This document shows positions 12,438 through 24,400 of a DNA stretch of 64,000 bases, one piece after another; positions within the stretch are counted from its first letter, which is position 1; every line of letters starts with the position of its first letter. Source of the stretch: Tomocerus qinae (Eukaryota > Arthropoda > Collembola > Entomobryomorpha > Tomoceridae); contig CM034548.1 in the NCBI GenBank assembly GCA_020055645.1, positions 48,972,296-49,036,295 of the forward strand. Direction: 5' to 3'. The notes below the pieces were generated by a model that was not told the DNA's origin, searched no databases, and saw nothing but the letters and a program-made list of their open reading frames with translations. Position numbers and translations under genes: made by a program.

Positions 12438-15400
12438 GTAACTTACTTTATTTACGAGATTCATTTTGCCCAATGCATATACTTTCGACTTGCTCCTCCT
12501 CTCCCGTAACTAACAAAAATGTCCTTCGAATTTCTAAATAATATTGCATGAACCTATGAATTGGCATTTATAACCGTTTAACTAAATATTTTTATTTTCA
12601 GTATCTAAAATGGCACAAATTATTAGTTAAGTATATGCAAGAAGAGTAATTTAGTGACGCAATTCAAACAAAAATCTATTTTACCTTGATGTACTACAAG
12701 GTTAAAATAATTATCTGTTACAACTTAAGGGCTAGGTATCAATCATTAAGAATATTCTACTGTAAAACACTAATAATTTTTTTAAAGCACAGTAATATAA
12801 CTAGCTCTTATTTTTCTTTTAGAAATTTTACTAAAAATAATTGTCTCACCTGAGTGTTTGATTGAACGTTTGTCTCTGTCAAGTTAAAGCCTTATAAATT
12901 TTTTATAAAATGTCCCTGTGTACTTCAAATTCAAAAAATAGTTTAGGTTGTATTATTTAAGTGGTCACCTCGAAGCATTTTGAACAATTTGAATGTACTT
13001 ATTGCTGATGTTTATGAGAGTTTAGATTTTACATTACGGAGAAAATTAAAAATAATTGTTTACATTTTTTATTACAGAACTAGCATACGAAGAAGACGAG
13101 ATGCGACTGATAGTTGGACACCACTTTCCTGGAGAACCTTCAAAGTAACTTTTCATATTAAATTCATATACAAGCTTACAGAGATAAAATGTGATTTTTT
13201 GCAGAGTAATAGTTACTTAGAGTGTGATCGTCTACCTCTTTTTCACAGGTTGGTGGCAGATAGTAATGAAGCAGAGAGTCAGCAATCTCATGGAAATGCA
13301 TTTGTTTCCTTTCACCCAAAGTTTTACGACTTCAAAGATAGGTAAGTACTTACTATAGGATATTAGTTACAATACGGAGAGTTAAATTAATGGAATAAAT
13401 ACAAGGGAGAGGAAATAGACCAGTTGGCTATTCACGCAGCGCCCCATCAGCGAGACACTACGACATTAAAAAGATTGACACAACAGCCGAGTTACGGTCC
13501 GCCGCAGTGTCCATAAACCATTAGGCGGTCGGCCGAAAGTCGGCTTCAGGTCTACCTTTTTAATGTCGTAGTGTCTCGCTGATGGGGCGCTGTGCGAATA
13601 GCCAACTGGTCCATTCTTAGTCCCTGGGGATTCGGCGCTCAAAATGACATCTATCTTAAAATATTTTGATGTCGTAGACAATATATTTTTTACCTGTTGG
13701 CTGGTAAATTGATTTCTATATAAGATTTCTTCATAGCTCACTGCCTCGCCAGCCACAAACGAAATATCAATTAATTATTAGGATTAAAAATGAGCTGAAA
13801 AAGATTGCATGATAGTGTAATAATAATATTTTGTTGAATGTAGGTCAATTTGGCAAAAGTCATTTTGACAAAAGCAAAAAACCTTAAAAATTAACCCCTG
13901 TGGATAAATTGGCAAATGACGTTTTTGACCGTTCGGAGAATTTGGCAAAAAGTATGTACGGATAATTTGACAAAATCATTAAGAACCACAATCTTAGTTT
14001 TACTGTCCTTTTTTATGTATCCAGTGTAATGATGTAGCGAAGCATTCTATTTGGTAATCTATGGAAATCGAAAATAGTCAAATGTAAATGCAGAAATGTC
14101 TTAGTTGGCTTCACTCAACAAACTTAAGTTTAGCTGTCAGATACCTTCAGACAACGGCCGAGTCTTCACATACTAATGAGGACTTAAAAGCCCTGCCTTA
14201 CTAAAGTGGCTGAGTATTTTTAAGATATTTATATAGGTAGAGACTGGGCACCAGCACAATATTAACCCAAATTCTAGAATGCGAGAGATAGCCATCGCAA
14301 TGATGCTCCAAGGACCACAAAATCAATGGAAAGGTGGAATGATCGCTTTCATATAAAAATGGGCTGTGAAAAGCCTCCTTTGTGGACATTTATTTTAATT
14401 ATGTTTAAGGATGAACAACGAACGGAAAACGGTCTTCTTTGTATTCTAAATGATACCTTTCCAGCGCGAAAGAAGGCTTTGTACGTCAAAATTAACAACA
14501 GATTTCGAAAAACTAGCAGAAACTATGGAAAGAAACGATTGCCATTTTCTAAATCCATCAAAATTAATGCCATGATTTGAAATGATTTGAATTATTATAT
14601 TCATTACTTGTTATGCCTTTTTGGTTTTCATGCAATTATGACATGCAATTGTATTGCTGACCTAATATATGTTACTTTTGCCAATTTATCCACAGCGTTT
14701 TGCCATTTTATCCACAGGCCTTTTGCCAATTTGATCATAGGTCATTTACCAATTTGACTTTTGCCAAATTGACGGGTATCCATTTTGTTTACCATATTTT
14801 AGCCCGGTGGGAATGCCCAGCTTAGGTATAGTCAGGGTGGACAACCGACTGAAAGACGAAAACCTGAAATTGATCTCTATTTCGGGCAACACTGTCCATT
14901 TCCACTCATCATTTTTTGCCGATAAGGTAAGAACTGCCAAATTATTTTGCAAATGCAACAATGTTCAGATAATAATTAAATTGCTAATAATAAATATTTT
15001 AGATTATTGGTCCAGGAGGCAACACAACATTTGAAGTTGTGTTTCTTAGTCGATCAGAGGGACAAACAGAGTCTCACTTATACATTCACACCTCGAAAGG
15101 AATGTTCAAGTATCATGTGAGTTTTTAATTTTTTAATTCATGCACAAAGTTTTAAGACTCTGACAAACTATTTCTGTATTTATATGCAGTATTAAATAAA
15201 ATCGTTACTTGGGTTTAGGTAAGAGGTTTTGGCTTGCCAAACCCATATAGACTGAGACCTTTAGTGGGCGCACGTATTCCAGTGAACGGGAGTTATGAAC
15301 CATTTATAACAATGCATAATCCGCATAAAACACGAATTCAGGTGGTTGAGATGCTTTCAAGTGGCACTGATTTTCAGCTAAAGCTTCCTGACGAAGGAAA

Positions 15401-18400
15401 TGAAGGAGGCGATGAAGAGAGTGGCGTTGCATGGGCCATTGAACCTTTTCAGACTAAACAGGTCATGAAAGGAAGTTTCCAAGGAAAAACCGAAGGGAAT
15501 CATACTGGTTACATCAAGTAAACATTTTATCATTTAATTAATTATTTAAAAACTGTTAATGGTTTAATTAGTACTTATGTAAATATTATGGTTAGATTTT
15601 CTCCATTCTGTCTCAAATTATATATTATTTGACCTTTAGAATTAGAGTCAATGGGACGCTGGCAGCGCAGTCAGAATATTTGCTGGTACCGGTGGAAGTT
15701 CAAGTCAGTTCCGCTCTGGGAATATACTCACCACAAGATTCCCTTGACTTTGGTCATCTCGTCAAATCCGATAAAGCGAAGACCCTGTCGCTGTTTATGA
15801 TCAACGCTCAACGTTTACCTGTCAACGTTTTAGTACGTGCTTATCATCTCAATGCTGGTGGAAATTGTGCAGTATCCTGGTATCCTAGATACTGGTGGGC
15901 GAAGCCCGTACGGTAGGTTGGTGAAGAAAAAATAGGGAAAAGGGAAGGGAAGGAAGAAAATTAAGAGAAAAGGGAAGAAAAGCGGAAAGAGAGGAAAAAA
16001 GAGAAACTGTGGAGAAAATTTGTAGACTATTTTAGTCAAAAATTAGCCAAAATGTCCTACATAATATATGATTGTCAAAAATGGCTAAAAGCACAATTAA
16101 TTACGTTTTTGTATTTAGAAATAAAAGTTTTCTTGAATTTTGAAAATGTTATATGGAAATTTTGACATTAGAAAAGGAGATCCTCTTGTGTAATTAATCT
16201 CCATTTTTCTTCACTATAGATAAAATTTGGTTTTATTTGAAAATGTAATTGTTCCATTTCCATCTTAATGTCGCCATAAAAATGTAAGTCTAAGCACGTA
16301 GCCAGAACGTGAACGTATTGAGGAAGAAATTTATTTGTCAAACTAGCAAAAATTTTAGCTCTTCGGTGGATTATTTGTTATTTTTAGACCATTTTTGACT
16401 CATTTTCGTCTAAAAAGGCCAAAAATTTCCGCTCTACGAGCGAATATAAATCCTATAAAATGTTAGCCCTATCCGAAATTCAGTTCTGTATACGTACTTG
16501 TAAAAGAGGGCTGGGGGGACTAGCATTACATCTGAGAAAAAGCAAATCATTTTTCCAAAATAGGCCACAAATTGCAAAAATTAATAAATATGACTTCATG
16601 GTCACTATTATTGGTTCCATTTCGTAATACGTTACGTTTGTGAAGGAATTCCTCAAAACTGGGAAGGATTTTGATAAAATTTTCGATACTGAGAAGAAAA
16701 CAATTTCCACCAGCCCATCTCAACGAAGCCATCTGTGCTTATTTGTCTCCCATTTAATACTTGGTCCCTATTTTTCATGTTTTCAGTCGGTGTCCGTTAA
16801 AGGAGACGCGAATTCAGCTGTAAAAATCGAGTTCAGACCTCTTACTATAGAACCAGATATTTCAGCTCCAACTGTTATCGCATTGGTAACATTTGATGGT
16901 AAGCAGAAATAGAAATCGAGTTGAAGTTAAAAGTTGTTAATGTTTATCTGCTCTGGACTCTGTTAATGTAATATCTGATTTACAGCCTCCCAAGTTTACT
17001 CTGCCAAACAGTCACACGGCTTAATAGAGATTCGCAGCGAGTGCGGACAGTCGATCACAGTTCCTTTCCGAGCAACAGTACTACAAGGAGAGCTCCAGTA
17101 TAATACATCTTCACTTGGATTTTTCGTCAAGGCAGACAATAATATAGTCCCTAGAAATTTCAGGTGGGAGAATTTTGTATTGTTAAAAAGTAAATCCTGG
17201 TTGTTCATTGTCTGATTATGATTATGGGATTGAGCAGTGTTCGCAACAATTTCTCCACTGCAGTTGCCATTTACGAAATTAGCGTCAGTCATCCTGAAAT
17301 TGTTCGTGTCGACAATTTTAATAAGTCCAATGTGATAATACCCGGAGAACAGAAGGCTGTCTTCACACTCAACGTGAACAACAAAGCAAAACTCTGTGAC
17401 TCTCCTGACCAAGTACTCTTGACTCTTCGCAGTAATATCACCAATCTAAAACTCCCGATTACCTGCTACGATGGAAAATTACAATTGGTATGATTCTCTT
17501 GAATAACTATTATTTTTAAGGGCTATTATAGTTAAGATCTATTAAAATTTGTGGTAATTACTTTGTATTTGCAGCATACTGTGGAGCAATACGAAGTTGA
17601 TTTTGGGGTAGTAGAGATGCACTCAACAAGTACCGAATATTTTTCAGTAGATAATAAAAATCCTGTTGAAATTCGGCTAAAGTCGTGGGGTTCTAATTCA
17701 ACATTTTGTAATGTGGACCTTGTCGGAATGCAAAAAGGAGTAAAAGAAGATTTAGTAAAAATTAAAGATTTTGACGTCTTGAAAAAATCGGTGAGTAATT
17801 GTGTGCGAATGGAAATTGTAAGAGCTTTACATTTACTTTTGTCTTCGTACAGCTATTCCTTCAGCCGAATCATATGGCAGTGTTCTCGATCGAAGTGCGC
17901 CGTCCTATAGCTGAGGGAATGTTTTGGGGGGAGTCTTACGTAACTACTGACCACAACCAAACTCTTCACGTGCCATTTCGTTTTGCTGTTTCAAAGGGAT
18001 CAGTTCATTCAGACGTGATCTATTTTGATAAAGCCTTTCCTGTAAGTCTTCCACCCAATTCCTCCCTTGTACGGTTGTCGTTATCATGCAGTGAATATTG
18101 ATTTTTTTCTTTTGTATTTAAAGGGTAAGATCTCATCCGAAAAATTACATATAAGCTCTACATTCAACCACACGGTAAATCTTCGTGGACTCCGTAGCCA
18201 CCATTCTGCATCTATGTGGTACACCCCATCTACTCTTCAGGATAATCCGGAAGTCCTATCTCATCGTAAGAATTATGTAGGCAAAGTTCACTTCGACACT
18301 CGAAAATTTTGTGGGTCAGATTGCTATTCTGGATTTTTAACGGACTCTACCTGTAAGTCTTGCCGAATTGCAATTTCATTCAAAAAGTCATTTACAATCA

Positions 18401-21400
18401 AGTTGGTATTTTTGGTGTCGAGCTTTACAATACTTCTGTATTGAGTATTGAGATGTAATTATTCTATCCGTAGTGGGAAAAGAGTGGGTGAAAGGCACCT
18501 CTCTAAATTGGGAAACTGGAGTTATCGACTGGGAAATACTCTCCACGCTTCAAAAGCGATTCGAACACGTAAAAGATTCTACAGGTATGTGAAATTTTAT
18601 CACGTAAAAAAGTAAAAACGACCTCGTTGCACTATGTTGCAGTAGGCTACCTCAAACGGTCGTAGGTAAAAGAGGGAGCGGGGCTTGACTTTGAACGTTC
18701 CTATATATACTACCAATGCTAAATATACGATTTTAAAATCGCTATATCTAACGCTACGGGCGTAGCCGGGCCTTATTACTAATTACGTATTAGTAATTCG
18801 AATGTAACAATTCGAATGATGTATACATGATTGCTTTGCGTCGTTAAAAATGAATTGTAAAAATATGAATAGGAGTTTCAATGTAAAATTGAAGAGAACT
18901 AACTCAGCTTTTAGCTTCCACTTCGATACATGTATTGAAAACACAGTGCGTTGTGTTGTTGTATCCAAGTTTAGGAAAAGCTGTTATTAATACGTACAGA
19001 TGTACAGAGGAGTTAAAAAACTTGCCACATCAATTTTTCTATAATCCAAATATCTTCAATTATGTTAACCAATTTAGATAAAATTTAATTTTAAAGTTCA
19101 ACTAAACCTTTGTAATTTAACCATGTGATTCAACAATAAACTGTAAATATGCAAAAATACGTAATATTATCTGTGAAAGTAATAATAAAAATATACAATT
19201 AATATATACAATACAATGAATACAATATAATAATACTATGTTTGTGAATTTGACAGTATCAAATGTATCGTTGTGGCTGGACACGACTGAGATGGGGGAG
19301 TACAAAGTAGTGACGCGAGTCAGTTACACTTGGCCGAGACTTTCCTCGTCGAAGATGATTGTGTTTCCTTTGACTGCACTCGGAAATGAGAGTATTGTTG
19401 AAATTCCTATAATTAACCCTTCTAGCTTTCCACTCGTCGTTCAAGCTGTTCTTGCCACTGAGTATGGCCCCATGTGGACACAATTTGTTCAAGGAGTTCT
19501 CGGAGGCGGAAATACTACGGAAGGTCATACAGGTACGACTGCCTTCTACATTCCGAACTTCCTTTATAAATAGAAACTTCTTTGAGAAAATACTATTCTA
19601 TTTCTTGGAAGTTACATTGCTTGAATATTAATGGCTGCCAATTAACCCGTCTTTATTTTAATGTCATTTGTCAGTAAAAAGTAGACGTCATTATTTTTAA
19701 AATCTTGTCATTATCTTTAATGGAAATTGTCTTTAAAAATTAAAGTAAAACGGCAGTAAATAAATGAAAGTTGGTAGTAAATAAAGTGCAATATTTAAAG
19801 CTACTGACAGAAAATAATGACAGTTTCCATGAATGAATGAAACGAGAAAGAAGTTAAAATATACACGCATTAAGGCAAAGGTCTAAGCTTTAAAAGCCTC
19901 AGATTTTTTGTAATTTTAAGGCAGAATTTTTGTAAGTTTACTGTATGGGTTTAGGACTAGTGGCCTCAGATCCTTAGAAAATTTCCTAAAAAAGTTACTG
20001 GCAAATATGATAGTCGGTTCATAGTCAGGGTCACTGACATCTGTCACTGACCTGAGCCGTCAGTTCTAATATAATATATTAGTTTCAAAGAATTCCCTCC
20101 AAAGGGGAAGCAAACACCTCCAAAGGCGAATTACACACCCTGAAAATAGAATTTCGCCAAAATAAGTTCTTGGCAATTTTACATAGCAAACAAATGTTTG
20201 CAGTGATGTTTACTAATTAAGTAATTTAGAGAATTATTAGGCTCCCTAATAGTGTGTACACTCCGGCTATTTATCGTGGGGAATCTATTTCATATTCTCC
20301 CAAAATTTGCCGGTAATCTTTTCACTACTATCATCTAATCATCTCTCCCTTTTTTGTTAACCAACCTTGAAGGTAAGTAGTAATAATTAATTATATATTT
20401 AAAGTAATTTTATATTTTATATTTTTCCACAGTGTTCTTCTTGGAGGGAGTGTCTTCGTCCTCTAGTCACTCAAATAGCAGTGTGATATTTGCTCAAGTA
20501 CAGAAGCAACTTGTTCAAGACATCTTATGTGTTGCAGACTCACCAGGAGTCTCGTTTTTTCTTCCACCTGGTGCCAAATTCCTTCTTCGCACTAAATTTA
20601 AGCCACTGTCTAAGGAAGTTGTCAGCACTGTCATTCTCTTGAGGTAGAGTTATAAGCCATCAAAAAGTTCGCTCGAAATTTTTATATCCGGAACCCGAAA
20701 AGACTGAATATGTTCAACCATTTTCAGGGATGAGTAATAACAAATTCTACGGTAATTCTGTCTTTTTATGTAAGTGTTTTTTTATGTAGAAATAATCTGA
20801 CTGGGATTGAGCCACTGTGGATCAAAGGTCGTGCTGGGACAGGGTTGATGACAGTTGGAAACGGAACTCCAGGATCGTCTCTACTGTTCCAGATCACCGA
20901 AAAGTTGCTACAAGCTTGTCAGTGTAAGTAAATACGTATGATAAGGGTGGAGATTTATTAGTAGAACTGTTTGGAACTTGCTATCACTTAGTCTTGAGTC
21001 CCCGATTACAAATGCGAGATAGTGTGTAGGGAGTATATTAATTAAAACTTACACATAACACAGCCCTTTTTGCCAAAAGCCCCTTATGTTATGCTATCAA
21101 CTCTTGGAACTCTCTCCCACTCACATTAAAATCTAAAACTGATTCTGTTAAAGTCTTTTCTACTAAACTAAATGATTACATATTAGATATGCGAAAAAAT
21201 ACTTTTTTGTAATACTTTAACTTAATTAAACCAAGTTATATGATATTGTATTCATATATAAAACACAAAATTCTCTGTACAATTGTAAATACGTAACTGA
21301 CTCATCGAAATCTGAATTGGTAACGACTTGGCCTGTATTGGGAGTAAGACAATTATTAACTTGATAACTTGTCTACGGTGCTAACTTGTGGAAAACGGAG

Positions 21401-24400
21401 GCATTCATTAACTTGTTTGTAACTGATTAAGTGGCACTTAAATAAACATGAACTATGAACTATAAAATAAATGTTCTATTTTGCAGCCGAACCAACCAAC
21501 AAATATGTTCAACCGCAATTGACTGTACGGCGATCGTTCGTGGCTCGAAACGTGGGCGAAATTCCATTGGACATTGAGATTATGGAGATTTATCCTCCGC
21601 AAACATCCTTTTGGCCGACATCGATGAGCAGTTCGGCGTCTAAAGGAGACTCGTGCGAAGGCTACGGATTTCGAATTCTCAACTGTCATCCGTTCACCTT
21701 GCAGCCAAATCACACGCATTCCATCGATATTGCTTTCACACCTGATTTCACCATGGCGAAAATCATCCGATCTCTTCGCTTGACTGACTCTACTGGCGGG
21801 GTACTTCAGAACTACCACCTTTTCTACTCCATTTATCTAAATTGTCAGATGTGTCAATCTCATTTGTCTATTTTTTGATGCAGCTCTTCAACTACTCGTT
21901 AGTGGCAATGGTTCCCAGTGGAATGCTGAGCATATGCTCTGCTATTATCAGCCGTCCTAGTTGGGAACCTATACTAAAATATTTACTGCTGATCGGCATT
22001 GTTCTGGGATTTGTAGCTGCCGCCCTCATGGCCTATTTTGAGGCCGGCTCTGTTGTTTCTTCTACTGTTGTGGCTACTATCAGAGTCGTTCCTACAGAAA
22101 GTCGAACAGGTGACAAAATTTCTAATTACTTATATGAAAGTACATTTGACAGTCAGACAGTTGGTTTAAATTAAGTTAACCTAACCGCGGTTGGTTAAAA
22201 ATCAAAATTTTGTTTTTTGAAAGTACATATATCCTTGGCATGTCCGCCGGACATTTTTACAGACCGGACATTGTCCGGTATGTAAAAATTTTCCGTAACG
22301 TATATGTTTATTTTAAGTGTGTAGTTGGAAAAGTAATGATATAAAAATATCGCAAATTATTAGAAGAATGTTATTAGCACAATGTTTGTAAATTTATTAT
22401 TTATTCTGGGTATGTGCCTTGTAATTGACTATTTACCTTAAACTTAATTTCAAGAATAGTATCAATGGTACAAAAATTACTCTGGATAAATACTGAAACT
22501 CTGAAACTGCTAATTAATATACTTCTTAATATTTGTAATGTTTTGTTATATTGTTTACCAAACAACACTCAAACTACACAAAACCTAAGTAGCATACATG
22601 ATGATATCAATTACCTTAGCATCTTTCAAAATCTTACCCTGCACATTTCACCTTATGCCAAACGCATTATTTGATGATCATTGTCATGTATTTTTTCTTG
22701 AAATCCTTCTCTTTGTGTAGGTTTGGACAAAATGGATCCAAAGGAGAATGTCTCAAAATTAGATCTCAAAGCCGTGTACGACAGAGTAGACAACCGTTTC
22801 AAGCGCAACCAAAAAGAAATCCAAAGCGGTAAAAATCATTCTTCTTCGTTAGTCGCCTCCACAAATACTTACACGAACGGGAAACAGCCTGGCTCCAGTC
22901 AACAGCAACCGGACAACGTTACCAGCAGCGGAGCTCTGAGAAACCGAAAAAAGAAGCACAGTACAGACTCAAATTTGACTAAAATGTCGGACAAAACTAA
23001 CACGCAACCGAAAGCTAGTCTAAGTCTGCTGGACATTTCTAAAGGATTAGAGGATTCGGGCAGCTACAGCAACAATGCCAGTTCGACAGTGTTGAAGAAG
23101 GAAAAGGACAAAGAGAACACGCCGGCGAGCACGGTAGGCAAGAAGAAAAAGAACAGCGGGAACGGACACTCGTCTCAACAGTCGTCACAGTCCGGCCTCA
23201 AGAAAAAGTCTCCCACGCAGTCACACGACAACTTTTCTTTGAGTAGTCTGAACAAAAGCTCTAAGACTGAAGAAGAAACGAGCTCAACGACCACCGAAAG
23301 TTCAAATCCTGATGACGTTGCAATTAGTTTACCCAACTTAGGCTTTGACAAGGAAAGGAAACTTAGTGAAAAAGGTTCTGGCTCAGGGAAAGACAGTTCA
23401 GCGAGTGGAAATTCAGGTTCGTGTTTTTAAAAGTATATGCTTTTCTATTTTTCTATTTAAAATTGCATTTCATGTCGCTCCATCATTTATTACATACTAC
23501 GGTCAACGGAGTAAGTTATGTGTTCGATGTGTAGTAGTTGGAGGAAATAAGCGTCGAAAGGACAAGTTGGTTATCTCTCCAAATGACATGAAAGAATCCT
23601 CACCCACTATCAAAGAGACTGGACTGCCCGTCGGAATCAGTCCTGTAGAGGCCTACAACGATGAATCTAAGAAAAAGACTGCCACTAAAAAGAAGGACGC
23701 CAATTATTGCAACAACAGTGTGGGAAGAGGTGAATTTCTATATATATTTACTTAATAACCTGAACGAACCACGACGGTAAAAATGTAATGAGGTTGTTCT
23801 TACAGGGAGCATATCGCCCAAACCTGATATTGCCCTCTGGGATGCTCCCCGCCAGTCCAATGGCGACGATTTTACCGAACTAGCAGCAGCCACAGAAGCT
23901 TTTGTCATGCAACGGCCTCAAGGGAAAAGAAATGACAGCGGTGACTGCACGGGAATGCAGATGACCATGGGCAACGCCTTAAGGAATGTCAGCAGTCCAA
24001 ATGGTCACAACGTGTCTTCGATGCAATTCATGAACAGTAACATCTCGTTGGGCCACACGATGCAATTGGGGAGTCGGAGTCGGGGCGCTGGAAATGGGGG
24101 GAGAGGGATAGGCGTTATTGGCCAACCAAGGATTTCCCAACAAAGTAACTTGATGTCTCCGCCGCTGGGCCACCACAGCAACAACTTTGGATCTGTGTCC
24201 GGCGGTGGCGGGTCGGTGGTAGTGACGATTGCCAACGGAATGCACCGTGCCCCTCCCGCCATGACCACAATGAGTAACTCCATGCACATGACGACGGGGA
24301 GACAACACACCCCTCCGGCAGTCAACTCTAACGGTATTCCTGTGTCAGCCGCCAAGTGGCACGGCGGAGATATTCTGCCTGACAACGGATGTGACATCTG

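Noticed and set aside
23979-24397. Two minus-strand frames of 109 and 130 codons
   Set aside because: Antisense shadows of TMEM131 exon 22, which is GC-rich and fully in frame on the + strand.
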